NCBI RefSeq assembly: GCF_016785095.1
Contig: NZ_JAEKJB010000008.1
Coordinates: forward strand, 620,001 to 684,000
Direction of reading: 5' to 3'
DNA length: 64,000 bases
Origin: Alloalcanivorax marinus
GTDB lineage: Bacteria > Pseudomonadota > Gammaproteobacteria > Pseudomonadales > Alcanivoracaceae
A program made the translations under genes and the position numbers. The notes below the pieces were generated by a model. It worked only from the letters and a program-made list of their open reading frames with translations, was not told where the DNA came from and did no database searches. Of this stretch, positions 19,009-27,712 are shown one piece after another; the stretch's first letter is position 1, and each line of letters opens with the position of its first letter.

Positions 19009-19949
19009 CGCGCGCCTCCTTTGCGTTTCTCGATGTCCGCCAGGGCGGTGTCGTAATGGTGGGCCAGGTAGTGCTCGGCGATCTCCCGGCCGGTGGTGAC
19101 CCAGACGTCATCGTGACCGGTGATGTATTCCAGGGCTTCTTCCAGCGCCTTGATGCGGTGCGGACAGCTCACCTGGTAGTTGTGGGTGGGAATGCACATC
19201 ACCGTGCCGGACTCGGCGCCTTCTTCGTAGAGCCGGTCGAAGTGACGCTTGAGCATGGTGGCGTAATGGCGCGGCTCCACCTTGTTGACGGCGTAGACGA
19301 TGGTGTCGTTCATCTCCAGGGAGTACGGCACCGAAATAAAGCGCTTACCGTTGCGCACCGACACCGGCGTGGGCTGGTCGTCGTGGAACAGATCGCAGGT
19401 GTAGAAGCCGCCCTCGTCACCGAACAACTCGCTGCCCACCTCGGCGAACAGGTCCAGGGTGCGCTCGGAATGGGACAACGCCGGCGCCAGATAGCCGGCG
19501 CACTTCTGGCCGGTGTGGCGATGGATGGATTCCATGGCGTCACGGATCATGGCCCGTTCCTGGGCCTCGCTCATGCCATAGGTGTAGCGGGTGTTGTAGA
19601 TGCCGTGGCTGAACAGCTCCCAATCCCGCTCCCGGCACATATCAATGATCTCCGGGTGATGCTCGCACAGCGCCACGGACAGGGACACCGAGCCGCGAAT
19701 GCCGTACTTGTCGAGCAACGCCATCTGCCGGCGGTGGCCCACCCGGTTGCCGTAATCGCGGATGCTGTATCCGGGCACCGCCGGGCTCGGCTGCGGCCAG
19801 GCCTTGCGGTGCGGGTTGGCCGGCGGGTCCAGTTCGTAGAACTCAATATTGGGAGCCACCCAGAACGCCACCCGGGCGCCGTTGGGCCACTCCAGCCTGG
19901 GGCGGTCCTCGTAGGGCCAGTAATCGTAAACGCCGAGACTTTCCTTCAT
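19005..19949 (-). CDS. Polysaccharide-deacetylase-fold protein, imidase/PuuE-like, divergent copy
   Basis: Paralogue (314 residues) of the adjacent deacetylase-fold gene, sharing YGNRVGH (about 88-94) and the CPHRIKALEEAL stretch near 256. The putative metal-binding His pair is altered: where the neighbour has CHGWNMDH this has SHGIYNTR, and LHPW is replaced by PTHNYQ. The two genes overlap by four bases and probably form a hetero-oligomer or act on sequential substrates. It also overlaps the upstream amidase gene by four bases. It may be structural or have a different metal site; the sequence does not decide. Confidence 0.78.
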   Translation of the reverse strand: MKESLGVYDYWPYEDRPRLEWPNGARVAFWVAPNIEFYELDPPANPHRKAWPQPSPAVPGYSIRDYGNRVGHRRQMALLDKYGIRGSVSLSVALCEHHPEIIDMCRERDWELFSHGIYNTRYTYGMSEAQERAMIRDAMESIHRHTGQKCAGYLAPALSHSERTLDLFAEVGSELFGDEGGFYTCDLFHDDQPTPVSVRNGKRFISVPYSLEMNDTIVYAVNKVEPRHYATMLKRHFDRLYEEGAESGTVMCIPTHNYQVSCPHRIKALEEALEYITGHDDVWVTTGREIAEHYLAHHYDTALADIEKRKGGAR

Positions 19950-20614
19950 GCGATTTCACCGTCCAGCCAAGCCAGCACGTCGGCCACGTTCATCACGTCG
20001 GCGTACTTGAGATGCAGGTCGGTGAGGTTGGCGTAGTGGTAGCTCTCGTGCTTATCCGCCACGCACTCCTGGGGCACGATGGTGCGATAGCCCCGCGACA
20101 GGCTTTCCACCGCCGTGGCGCGGATGCAGCCGGAAGTGGAGCCGCCGGTGATGATCACGGTGTCCACCTGGTGCCATACCAGCAGCGACTGCAGCGGCGT
20201 CTCGAAAAACGCCGACGGCATGCGCTTGGTATAGATCACGTCGCGGTCATGATCGATGTGGACGCGCTCATCGAAGTCGGCGCGGTCGGAGCCGTACTTG
20301 ATGTTCTGCAGCGAGTCCGGAGTGTCGGTGCGGGTGCCCCAGACGCCGGCGTCCTCGGCGGACTCCAGGAAGGCCACATGGGTCCAGACCACCGGCCAGC
20401 CCAGCGCGCGGAAGCGTTCGGCCAGCGCGTTGACGTACTCGAGCTGGCGCGGGTCGGTTTCGTAGGCCGTCTTGTAGAGGTCGGTGCGGGTGTACGCTTT
20501 TTGCGGGTCCACGTTCACCAGCACCGCCTTTTTGCCAAACCCGAAGGGTACCCGCTGCGGGTTGGCGATGACGTCCTGGAAAATCTGCTTGGCTGTTTTG
20601 TCGGTGGTGATCAT
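19946..20614 (-). CDS. Isochorismatase-family cysteine hydrolase (amidase)
   Basis: Cytoplasmic amidohydrolase of 222 residues. The catalytic triad of the N-carbamoylsarcosine amidase / maleamate amidase (NicF) branch is readable: Asp36 in NVDPQKAY, Lys130 in YTKRMPSAF, and nucleophile Cys163 in GGSTSGCIRATAVES with the usual cis-peptide before it. Relatives cleave N-carbamoyl or half-amide groups to release ammonia. A GGAGAG ribosome-binding site precedes the ATG, and the gene is 11 bases after the lyase gene. In this operon it would suit hydrolysis of the half-amide formed by imide ring opening. Confidence 0.86.
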   Translation of the reverse strand: MITTDKTAKQIFQDVIANPQRVPFGFGKKAVLVNVDPQKAYTRTDLYKTAYETDPRQLEYVNALAERFRALGWPVVWTHVAFLESAEDAGVWGTRTDTPDSLQNIKYGSDRADFDERVHIDHDRDVIYTKRMPSAFFETPLQSLLVWHQVDTVIITGGSTSGCIRATAVESLSRGYRTIVPQECVADKHESYHYANLTDLHLKYADVMNVADVLAWLDGEIA

Positions 20615-20625
20615 GATCTCTCCGC

Positions 20626-21498
20626 CTAGTTTTCGTATTGCTTGCCCTGGGCCAGAAGCCGTTCCGTGCCGAGGAATTCGTTGAGTTGTTTGAAGTCGAG
20701 CATGTGGTCGCGGAAGTTGTCGGTGGTACCGTCATTCTTCAGCGTGCCGAAGAACCGATTGGCCATGAAGGTGAAGGCGCGTACCAGAGCGCCCGGGAAA
20801 ATCACCATGGAAAAACCCAGGGCCTGCAGCGAGGCGGCATCCTGGATCGGCGTGTCGCCGCCTTCGACCATGTTCGCCATTACCGGCACCCGTCCCTTGA
20901 AACGGCCCAGGATGGCGTCGATGTCGTCGGCCCCGCGCAAGCCTTCCACGAACAGCAGGTCGATGCCCGCCTCCCGGTAGGCCTCGGCCCGTTCCAGGGC
21001 CGCCTCCAGGCCGTCCACGGCCAGCGCGTCGGTGCGGCCCACGATCAGGGTGCGCTCGTCGCGACGGACGTCCACCGCCGCCTTGATCTTGCCCACCATC
21101 TCGCCCTTGGGCACCAGGCTCTTGCCACGCAGGTGGCCGCAGCGCTTGGGATAGGTCTGGTCTTCAAGCTGAATCGCATTGGCGCCCGCCGCCTCCATCA
21201 GGCGCACGGTGCGGCCCACGTTCATGGCATTGCCGAAGCCGGTATCGGCGTCCACCACGATGGACACCTCGGAGCGCTCGCGAATGTGCGCCAGGGTGTC
21301 GACCACCTCGGTGAAGCTGGTCAGGCCGATATCCGGGCGGCCCAGCTTGGTATAGGCGATGCTGGCGCCGGACAGATACACGGTACCGAAGCCGGTCTGC
21401 TCGGCGATCGACGCGCTCAGCGCATCGTATACGCCAGGCGCCACCACGATATCATCCTGAAGAAGCTGCTCCTTGAAATTACTACCTGCTTGGCTCAT
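20626..21498 (-). CDS. Isocitrate lyase/PEP mutase-family C-C lyase (dimethylmalate/methylisocitrate lyase-like)
   Basis: A 290-residue TIM-barrel enzyme. Metal-binding DADTGFGN (Asp83, Asp85) and the active-site loop PKRCGH (Cys120) identify a true lyase of the oxaloacetate-hydrolase / methylisocitrate lyase / 2,3-dimethylmalate lyase group rather than a phosphonate enzyme. These split 2-hydroxy dicarboxylates to a 2-oxoacid and a shorter acid. I start it at 21498, where GAGAGGA precedes the ATG; an in-frame ATG at 21543 adds 15 unconserved residues. It is the first gene of the minus operon, transcribed from a promoter overlapping the shared operator. Confidence 0.87.
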   Translation of the reverse strand: MSQAGSNFKEQLLQDDIVVAPGVYDALSASIAEQTGFGTVYLSGASIAYTKLGRPDIGLTSFTEVVDTLAHIRERSEVSIVVDADTGFGNAMNVGRTVRLMEAAGANAIQLEDQTYPKRCGHLRGKSLVPKGEMVGKIKAAVDVRRDERTLIVGRTDALAVDGLEAALERAEAYREAGIDLLFVEGLRGADDIDAILGRFKGRVPVMANMVEGGDTPIQDAASLQALGFSMVIFPGALVRAFTFMANRFFGTLKNDGTTDNFRDHMLDFKQLNEFLGTERLLAQGKQYEN

Positions 21499-21622
21499 CG
21501 GTCCTCTCATTACTGACATTACTGGTCCTCGGGGTGGTGCCAAAGCGGGCGACGGACTAAACAGCCATCCGTAACTGGCCTACAATGCGCGCAGCACCAA
21601 ACATCAAAATGACTTATATATA

Positions 21623-21636
21623 ATACATTTATATGT
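21623..21636. promoter_or_regulatory. Operator 1 (ATACATTTATATGT) in the divergent gntR/lyase promoter region
   Basis: An AT-rich inverted repeat (ACAT-N4-ATGT) that overlaps the -10 elements for both directions: TATAAA for the minus operon and a perfect TATAAT (21619-21624) for gntR. Its TACATTTA core recurs at 22553-22560 and 27742-27749 in front of the two other transcription units of the island. I infer binding by the GntR/UTRA regulator encoded at 21697, including autoregulation. Confidence 0.72.
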
Positions 21637-21656
21637 TTAAAGACGAACGGCGTCAA
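21628..21656 (-). promoter_or_regulatory. Sigma-70 promoter of the lyase-amidase-deacetylase-FAD operon
   Basis: On the minus strand, TTGACG (-35, 21651-21656) is separated by 17 bases from TATAAA (-10, 21628-21633). The leader to the lyase start at 21498 would be about 125 bases. The -10 hexamer lies inside operator 1, which suggests repression by occlusion. Confidence 0.7.
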
Positions 21657-21696
21657 GCCATGGCCCGCCCCTACCCGACGCCCGTGGGAAGCTCAC

Positions 21697-22503
21697 ATGA
21701 ATGACAACAACCCTCTCCACACCGCCGTCAGCGGCACCAAATCGCACAATCTGTTCCTGCTGTTGCGCGACGCCATTCTGAGCCGGCGGCTGAGCCCCGG
21801 TGACAAGCTGCCCGGCGAACTCAAGCTGGCCGAGCAGTACAAGGTGTCCCGGGTCACCGTGCGGCGCGCCATGGACGCGCTGCGCCAGGCCGGGCTGATC
21901 GCGCGGCGCCCCGGGGTCGGTACGGTGGTGCTGGAGCAGCCGCTGGAGGCCACGGTGATGACCGCCAGCGTGTCCAACCTGCTGCCCAACATGTTGAAGA
22001 TGAGCCAGTCGTCCAAGGTGCGGCTGCTGGAGTTCAGCTATGTGACGCCGGAAGCGCCGATCCGCCAGCGCCTGAAGCTGGACGATGGCGAGAAAACCCA
22101 ACGTTCGGTGCGGGTGCGGCAGGTGGAGGACCGGCCGTTTTCCTATCTGACCACCCATGTGCCGGCCAGCATCGCCCACCATTACAGCGAATCCGACCTG
22201 GCCCATACGCCGCTGTTCGTGCTGCTCGAACAAAGCGGCGTGACCATCGATCACGCCACCCAGACGATTTCCGCCACCCTGGCCACCCAGCCCGAAGCGG
22301 AGGCCCTGGAAGTGGCGGTGGGCTCGCCCCTGCTGGCCCTGACCCGGGTGGTCTACGACCAGAACGGCAAGGGCGTGGAGCATCTGGACGCTCTCTACCG
22401 GCCGGACCGCTACCGCTTCCAGATCGACCTGAACCGTACCGGCGACGAAGACTCCCGTTATTGGGAACCGTTGGCCGGCGGCAACCCGGAAGGGGGGCTG
22501 TGA
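21697..22503 (+). CDS. GntR-family transcriptional regulator with UTRA ligand-binding domain
   Basis: Regulator of 268 residues in the HutC/UTRA subfamily. The winged helix (about 25-90) contains LSPGDKLPGELKLAEQYKVS and RVTVRRAMDAL, followed by GVGTVV. The UTRA domain (about 105-255) has the family pattern, ending in a DALYRPDRYRF segment. It lies between the divergent catabolic operons and probably controls both, with the pathway substrate or an intermediate as inducer. The repeated TACATTTA operators near all three island promoters are its likely targets. Confidence 0.9.
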   Translation: MNDNNPLHTAVSGTKSHNLFLLLRDAILSRRLSPGDKLPGELKLAEQYKVSRVTVRRAMDALRQAGLIARRPGVGTVVLEQPLEATVMTASVSNLLPNMLKMSQSSKVRLLEFSYVTPEAPIRQRLKLDDGEKTQRSVRVRQVEDRPFSYLTTHVPASIAHHYSESDLAHTPLFVLLEQSGVTIDHATQTISATLATQPEAEALEVAVGSPLLALTRVVYDQNGKGVEHLDALYRPDRYRFQIDLNRTGDEDSRYWEPLAGGNPEGGL

Positions 22504-22510
22504 TTCCGGT

Positions 22511-22539
22511 TTGACATGCCCGTGGGGGGCGTCTATCTT
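22511..22539 (+). promoter_or_regulatory. Sigma-70 promoter of the hydratase-TRAP operon
   Basis: A consensus TTGACA (22511-22516) and TATCTT (22534-22539) are separated by 17 bases. They lie just after the gntR stop codon. The predicted start site falls within the inverted repeat at 22543-22585, so a bound repressor would block initiation. Confidence 0.78.
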
Positions 22540-22542
22540 TGC

Positions 22543-22585
22543 TTTATCTGTAGTACATTTAATACATATATCAGATACAGATAAA
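22543..22585. promoter_or_regulatory. Operator 2: large inverted repeat at the leuC-like promoter
   Basis: Perfect 10-base arms TTTATCTGTA (22543-22552) and TACAGATAAA (22576-22585) flank a GTACATTTAATACAT core that shares TACATTTA with the other two operators. The element starts four bases after the -10 hexamer. It may bind the GntR regulator as a dimer of dimers or hold a second regulator's site in the outer arms. Confidence 0.68.
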
Positions 22586-22646
22586 TACATCCTCGGGGCG
22601 GGCCCGCGGTTCCGGCCCCCTAGGCGCATACCCCATAGGCACGGCC

Positions 22647-24050
22647 GTGACACAACTACCGAGAACCCTGTTCGATAAGATCTGGGACGCCCACGAAATC
22701 CTGCGTAACGAGAGCGGGCAGAGCCTGCTCTGGATCGACCGGCATTTCGTCCACGAGGGCTCCTTCCACGCCTTCAACAAGCTCAATGATCGCGGCCTCA
22801 AGGTCGCCCATCCGGAACGCACCACCGGCATCGCCGACCATTACGTACCTACCCGGGGCCGCTCCATCAAGGTGGTTACCGACAAGGTACGTTCGGTGAT
22901 CGAGCAGCTTGAGCACAACACCCGCGCGCACGGCGTATCGCTGTTTGGCCTGGACGATCCGCGCCAGGGCATCGTCCATGTGGTGGGCCCGGAGCAGGGC
23001 ATCACCCAACCCGGCCTGGTGATGGTCTGCGGCGACAGCCACACCTCCACTCACGGTGCCCTGGGCGCCCTGGCGTTCGGCATTGGCGCCTCGGAAGTGG
23101 CCCACGTGCTGGCTACCCAGACACTCTGGCAGACCAAACCCAAGCGCCTGCGCATCAAGGTGGAAGGCCGACTGCGGCCCGGTGTCGGCGCCAAGGACAT
23201 CGCTCTGGCCTGGATTTCCCGGCTCGGCGCCGATGGCGCCCGGGGCTACGCCATCGAGTACGCTGGCGAGGTGATCCGCGACCTGAGCGTGGAAGCCCGC
23301 CTGACCCTGTGTAACCTTTCCATCGAAGGCGGCGGTCGCTGCGGCATGATCGCGCCGGACGAAAAAACCCTGGCCTACCTGAAGAGTCGCCCCCTGGCAC
23401 CCGGCGGCAAGGACTGGGAGCGGGCGGTGGAATACTGGCGCACCCTCAACACCGACGAGGGCGCCCGTTTCGACCGGGAAATCACCCTGCGTGGCGAGGA
23501 GATCGCGCCACAGGTCACCTGGGGCGTATCGCCCGAGGAAGCCCTGCCCATCGACGCCCGTGTGCCGGACCCGGCCTTGGCGTCTTCCCAGGCGGAGGCG
23601 GCGCGCATCCGCGACAGCCTCGACTACATGGGCCTGATCCCCGGCCAGCCTCTCACCGAGGTGACCGTGGACTCGGTATTTATCGGTTCCTGCACCAACG
23701 CCCGTATCGAGGATCTGCGCGCCGCCGCCGAAGTACTCAAGGGCCGGCGCTGCAAGGTGCCAGGCATCGTTTCACCGGGCTCGACCCTGGTGAAACAGCA
23801 GGCGGAGGAAGAAGGCCTCGACCGGATTTTCACCGAAGCCGGCCTGGAATGGCGCGAATCCGGTTGTTCCATGTGCGTGGGCATGAACGGTGATCAGGTC
23901 GCCAGCGGCGAACGCTGCGCCTCCACCACCAACCGTAATTTCAAAGGCCGCCAGGGCCCCGGCGCGCGTACCCATCTGATGTCGCCGGCGATGGTGGCGG
24001 CGGCGGCGCTGACCGGCCATCTCACCGATCTCCGCGAGTTGACGAGGTAA
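22647..24050 (+). CDS. Aconitase-family hydro-lyase large subunit, LeuC-like paralogue
   Basis: A 467-residue 4Fe-4S hydro-lyase subunit. Cluster ligands Cys349 ([12 protein letters not shown]), Cys407 and Cys410 ([10 protein letters not shown]) match the LeuC positions, and the GDSHTSTHG motif is intact. The substrate-side stretch after the DRHxVHE motif reads GSFHAF instead of the TSPQAF of biosynthetic LeuC, and residues 60-105 also differ. With its placement next to a TRAP transporter and a C-C lyase, this suggests a catabolic hydratase (for example of a citraconate- or dimethylmaleate-like acid) rather than leucine synthesis. It starts with GTG. Confidence 0.85.
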   Translation: MTQLPRTLFDKIWDAHEILRNESGQSLLWIDRHFVHEGSFHAFNKLNDRGLKVAHPERTTGIADHYVPTRGRSIKVVTDKVRSVIEQLEHNTRAHGVSLFGLDDPRQGIVHVVGPEQGITQPGLVMVCGDSHTSTHGALGALAFGIGASEVAHVLATQTLWQTKPKRLRIKVEGRLRPGVGAKDIALAWISRLGADGARGYAIEYAGEVIRDLSVEARLTLCNLSIEGGGRCGMIAPDEKTLAYLKSRPLAPGGKDWERAVEYWRTLNTDEGARFDREITLRGEEIAPQVTWGVSPEEALPIDARVPDPALASSQAEAARIRDSLDYMGLIPGQPLTEVTVDSVFIGSCTNARIEDLRAAAEVLKGRRCKVPGIVSPGSTLVKQQAEEEGLDRIFTEAGLEWRESGCSMCVGMNGDQVASGERCASTTNRNFKGRQGPGARTHLMSPAMVAAAALTGHLTDLRELTR

Positions 24051-24054
24051 TCCC

Positions 24055-24660
24055 ATGACGCCTTTCACCGAACTCTCCGCGCTCGCTTGCCCGCTGCCCC
24101 TGGAAAACGTGGACACCGACCGCCTGATCCCGGCGCGCTTCATGAAGGAATCCCGGGACAAGGGCTATGGCCGTTTCCTGTTGCACGACATGCGCTTCGA
24201 CGAGGACGGCACGGCCACCGATTTCATTCTCAATCACCCCCGCGCCAAGGGCAGCGAGATCCTCGTTGCCCGCCGTAATTTCGGCGCTGGCTCGTCCCGG
24301 GAGGCGGCGGTCTACGCGCTGGTGGACTACGGTTTCCGTTGCGTGATCGCCCCCAGCTTCGGCGACATTTTTTCCTCCAATTCGGTGAACAACGGCCTGC
24401 TGCCGGCGGTGGTGTCCGAACAGGACGCGGAAAGACTGCTTGCCTTGCTCGATGAAGGGCCCGATGAAATCCACGTGGATCTGGAGCGACAACGTATTAC
24501 CGCTTTCGGCGAGTCGTTTCCGTTCGAGATCGACGCCACCTGGAAGATCAAGCTGCTCAATGGCTGGGACGACATCGACCTGACCCGGGCCCGCCACGAT
24601 GAAATCGAGGCGTTCCGGAACGCCTACACCGCCGCCCATCCCTGGACGCGGCCTGAATAG
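24055..24660 (+). CDS. Aconitase-family hydro-lyase small subunit, LeuD-like paralogue
   Basis: Swivel-domain subunit of 201 residues, four bases after the large subunit and its obligate partner. It carries ENVDTDRLIPARFMKE (about 17-32) and the substrate-binding loop ARRNFGAGSSREAAVYAL (about 72-89), then APSFGDIFSSNSVNNGLLP. Biosynthetic LeuD usually has FGCGSSREHAPWAL here, and the region before the loop is shorter than in LeuD. The altered loop residues next to the GSSR motif fit a changed substrate. Function as a dicarboxylate hydratase is inferred. Confidence 0.84.
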   Translation: MTPFTELSALACPLPLENVDTDRLIPARFMKESRDKGYGRFLLHDMRFDEDGTATDFILNHPRAKGSEILVARRNFGAGSSREAAVYALVDYGFRCVIAPSFGDIFSSNSVNNGLLPAVVSEQDAERLLALLDEGPDEIHVDLERQRITAFGESFPFEIDATWKIKLLNGWDDIDLTRARHDEIEAFRNAYTAAHPWTRPE

Positions 24661-24686
24661 CAAGAACACCAAGAAACGAGGTTTCC

Positions 24687-25712
24687 ATGAACAGATATTC
24701 GCGCATGGCCGTCGCCGGCCTTGCTCTGCTCTGGGCGTACGCCGCCCATGCCCAGGAGCAGGTGATCACAGCGCTGCACGCCTTTCCGCCATCGCTGATT
24801 TACACGCAGAGCTTCCTGGAGTTCGTCGACGACGTGAACCGGGAAGGGGAAGGGGTGATCCGCATCAACGTGCTCGGCGGCCCCGAGGTGATCGGCTTGT
24901 CCCAACAACCCTACGCGGTACGCAACGGCGTGGTGGACATGGCCTACACCGCCGCCAGTTTCTACGCCGGGACCCTCCCCGAGCGGGACGCCCTGATCTC
25001 CTCCAACAGCAACGCCATCCATGCCCGTCAAAGCGGCGGCATCGAGCTGCTCAATCGCATCCACCAGCGCAAGATGGGGGTCTACTACCTGGGCTGGTTC
25101 GACAGCGGCATCAAGTACAACCTCTACACCATCAATAAGCCGGCGGTGGACGACAACGGCGATCTGGCGCTACCCGGTCTGCGTCTGCGCAGCAATCCGG
25201 TGTACGACGCCTTCTTTACCGACTACCTCAAAGCCCAGCCGATCAGCCTGCCCACCACCGACGTTTACTCCGCCCTGGAACGCTCCGTGGTCAACGCCAC
25301 CGGCTGGACCCAGATCGGCATGAGTGATCTGGGCTGGGACAAGTTCCTTCGTTACCGCATCGACCCGGCGTTCTACTCCACGGACATGGGCGTGATCGTC
25401 AACCTGGAAAGCTGGAACAAGCTCAGCACGGAAGCCCGGACCATCCTGCAGCGAGTGGCCATCGAGCATGAGCGCGACAGCGCCCTGCGGTTCGCCAAGG
25501 CGGCGCGCCAACAACAGAAGGAACTGGAACAGAACGGCATGACGCCGTTCGTGCTCCAGGGCGAAGCCGCCCGGAACTATCTGGACGCCGCCCGTGAAGC
25601 CTCCTGGCGGCGCATGAAGCGCTATATGAAGCATCAGCCCGGGGGGCTGAGCCATTACCAGGAGTTGATCGACAAGTTCAACGAGCCGTCCGTTGAACCA
25701 TCCGACCAATAA
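24687..25712 (+). CDS. dctP: TRAP transporter substrate-binding protein, DctP family
   Basis: Periplasmic solute receptor of 341 residues with a cleavable signal peptide (AHA-QE near residue 23). TRAP-family features include the conserved Arg in LPGLRLRSN (about 163-171), expected to clamp a carboxylate, and a long C-terminal helical region. It begins 26 bases after the hydratase small subunit and continues the operon. TRAP receptors mostly bind carboxylic acids, consistent with an organic-acid substrate for the island. Confidence 0.91.
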   Translation: MNRYSRMAVAGLALLWAYAAHAQEQVITALHAFPPSLIYTQSFLEFVDDVNREGEGVIRINVLGGPEVIGLSQQPYAVRNGVVDMAYTAASFYAGTLPERDALISSNSNAIHARQSGGIELLNRIHQRKMGVYYLGWFDSGIKYNLYTINKPAVDDNGDLALPGLRLRSNPVYDAFFTDYLKAQPISLPTTDVYSALERSVVNATGWTQIGMSDLGWDKFLRYRIDPAFYSTDMGVIVNLESWNKLSTEARTILQRVAIEHERDSALRFAKAARQQQKELEQNGMTPFVLQGEAARNYLDAAREASWRRMKRYMKHQPGGLSHYQELIDKFNEPSVEPSDQ

Positions 25713-25742
25713 CCCGAACCAATAACCCGAATAAGTGCCGCT

Positions 25743-26246
25743 ATGTCTTCCCTGACCCGTATCTATAACCGGCTGATCGACGCCATGGCGTTCATCGCCG
25801 CCACCCTGCTGGTGTGGCTGATGGCGGCCATCGTGCTGTCCGTGGTGATCCGCAACCTGGGCGTGCAATCACCGGCCTGGCTGTTTTCGTCCACCGAATA
25901 TTCCATGTTCTACCTGACCCTGCTTGGCGCGCCCTGGCTGGTGCGTGAAAAAGGGCATGTCTACATCGAGATCGTCATCAATCAACTGCCGGAGACCGTC
26001 CAGCGACTGCTCAGCCGGCTGGTGATGGTGATCTGCGCGGTGATCTGCTTCGTGCTGGCGGTCAAGGGCACCGAGCTGGTGGCCACCAACATCGACCGCG
26101 TGGACTACGACGTGCGCACCTACTACTTCCCGATGTGGATGCTGACCATCACCTACCCGATCAGCTTCTCGCTGATGGGCCTGGAGTTCCTGCGCTTCGT
26201 GTTCTCACGCGATACCTATCACGGCAACCAGACGGAGGCGCTCTGA
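25743..26246 (+). CDS. dctQ: TRAP transporter small permease, DctQ family
   Basis: A 167-residue membrane protein with four predicted transmembrane segments and the family pattern (EYSMFYLTLLGAPWLVREKGHVYIE, within about 55-80). It lies between the receptor and large permease genes in the usual P-Q-M order and ends two bases before dctM. Confidence 0.92.
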   Translation: MSSLTRIYNRLIDAMAFIAATLLVWLMAAIVLSVVIRNLGVQSPAWLFSSTEYSMFYLTLLGAPWLVREKGHVYIEIVINQLPETVQRLLSRLVMVICAVICFVLAVKGTELVATNIDRVDYDVRTYYFPMWMLTITYPISFSLMGLEFLRFVFSRDTYHGNQTEAL

Positions 26247-26247
26247 C

Positions 26248-27561
26248 ATGGACTGGCATCTCGCTCTGCTGTTTCTGCTTTCCTCCGTTCTGATTCTGAT
26301 GTTCATCGGCGTGCCGGTGGCGATCGCCTTCATCGGCGCCAACCTGATCGGCGCCTGGGTATTCATGCGCGGCGATGCCGGCCTGATCCAGTTGCTGAAC
26401 AACGGCTTCGGTGCCCTGTCCAGCTTCAGCCTGGTGCCGATTCCGCTGTTCCTGCTGATGGGGGAGCTGTTCTTCCGCACCGGGCTGGGCATGCGCATGT
26501 TCAACGCCATCGACCACCTGATGGGCCGGGTGCCCGGGCGCCTGTCCTACGTAACCGTGGTGGGCGGCACCGCCTTCTCCACCCTGAGCGGTTCCTCCAT
26601 GGGGTCCACCGCCCTGCTCGGCTCCCTGCTGGTGCCGGAAATGGAGCGTCGTGGCTACAAGAAATACATGTCCATCGGGCCGATCCTCGGCACTGGCGGC
26701 CTGGCCATCATCATTCCGCCGTCGGCGATCGCGGTGCTGCTCGCCACCCTGGCCAAGATCGACATCGGCGACGTGCTGATCGGCGGCGTCCTGCCCGGCG
26801 TACTGCTGGCTTCGCTGTACATGGCGACCATCTGGCTGAAGACCCGCCTCAAGCCGGATTCGGCGCCGGCCTACGACGTGCCCGCCCTTCCTCTGGGAGA
26901 AAAACTGAAAACCCTGGGTCGGGACATCCTGCCCATGCTCAGCATCATCGTCATGATCATCGTGATGATGCTCACCGGCTTCGCCACGCCGTCGGAATCA
27001 GCCGCCTTCGGCGCCCTGGGCGTGATCGTGCTGGCACTGGTGTTCCGCAGCATGTCCTGGGAGGCGTTCAAACTGTCGGTGACCGGCGCCCTCAAGGTCA
27101 CGCTGATGGCCTATCTGATCGTGTTCGGTTCGGCCACCTTCAGCCAGTTACTGGCGTTCTCAGGCGCTTCCCATGGCCTGATCCAGTGGGCCACCCACTT
27201 CGATTTGCACCCGTTGCTGATGCTCGGCGCCATGTTGCTGGTACTGCTGGTACTGGGCACCTTCATGGAGGCGATCTCAATCATGATGATCACGGTGCCG
27301 TTCTTCTTCCCCCTGGCGCAAACCCTGGGCTTCGACCCGGTATGGTTCTCCGTGGTCACCCTGATCGCCCTGGAAATCGGCTTCTCCACGCCCCCCCTGG
27401 GGCTGAACCTGTTCGTGATGAAGGGCGTGGCACCGGCCGGCACCAGCATGCGCGAAATCTATCTGTCGGCGATCCCCTACATTCTGTGCTCGCTGTTGCT
27501 GCTCGCCCTGCTGACCACCTTCCCCGCCATCGTCACCTGGCTCCCATCCCTGTCGGGCTAA
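26248..27561 (+). CDS. dctM: TRAP transporter large permease, DctM family
   Basis: Main transport subunit (437 residues, about 12 membrane spans) that couples substrate uptake to the sodium gradient. Motifs include FIGVPVAIAFIGANL (about 18-32), the GSSMGSTALLGSLL stretch (about 113-126) and IIPPSAIAVLLATL (about 153-166). The C-terminal EIGFSTPPLGLNLFVMKG stretch is typical of DctM. It closes the plus-strand operon; a REP-like repeat follows. Confidence 0.94.
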   Translation: MDWHLALLFLLSSVLILMFIGVPVAIAFIGANLIGAWVFMRGDAGLIQLLNNGFGALSSFSLVPIPLFLLMGELFFRTGLGMRMFNAIDHLMGRVPGRLSYVTVVGGTAFSTLSGSSMGSTALLGSLLVPEMERRGYKKYMSIGPILGTGGLAIIIPPSAIAVLLATLAKIDIGDVLIGGVLPGVLLASLYMATIWLKTRLKPDSAPAYDVPALPLGEKLKTLGRDILPMLSIIVMIIVMMLTGFATPSESAAFGALGVIVLALVFRSMSWEAFKLSVTGALKVTLMAYLIVFGSATFSQLLAFSGASHGLIQWATHFDLHPLLMLGAMLLVLLVLGTFMEAISIMMITVPFFFPLAQTLGFDPVWFSVVTLIALEIGFSTPPLGLNLFVMKGVAPAGTSMREIYLSAIPYILCSLLLLALLTTFPAIVTWLPSLSG

Positions 27562-27621
27562 ACGCCCGACGCTGGTCAACGGCGGCCGCTCCCGCGGAGA
27601 TCGTTCCCTTCAGGGAACTTC

Positions 27622-27681
27622 GTAGGGGCGGCTTCAGCCGCGATCATCCACGCCCGCTATCGCGGCTGAAGCCGCTCCTAC
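27622..27681. repeat. REP-like inverted repeat (copy A)
   Basis: Two 23-base arms (27622-27644 and 27659-27681) with one mismatch, built on the GGCTTCAGCC core and facing each other across a 14-base loop. Related units occur at 41116-41166, 46657-46722 and 53454-53518. It sits between dctM and the porin gene and may act as an attenuator. Confidence 0.82.
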
Positions 27682-27712
27682 GGAAGAACACCCCGGCCCC
27701 CGCGCAGGCGGT

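Noticed and set aside
16669-19056. A 795-codon open frame opposite the FAD dehydrogenase and deacetylase-fold genes
   Set aside because: Compositional shadow; the minus-strand genes carry clear motifs.
22647-24660. Calling the LeuC/LeuD pair the leucine-biosynthesis isopropylmalate dehydratase
   Set aside because: The substrate-side motifs differ from LeuC/LeuD, and the genes lie in a TRAP-transporter catabolic operon without leuA or leuB. The call remains possible but is less likely.
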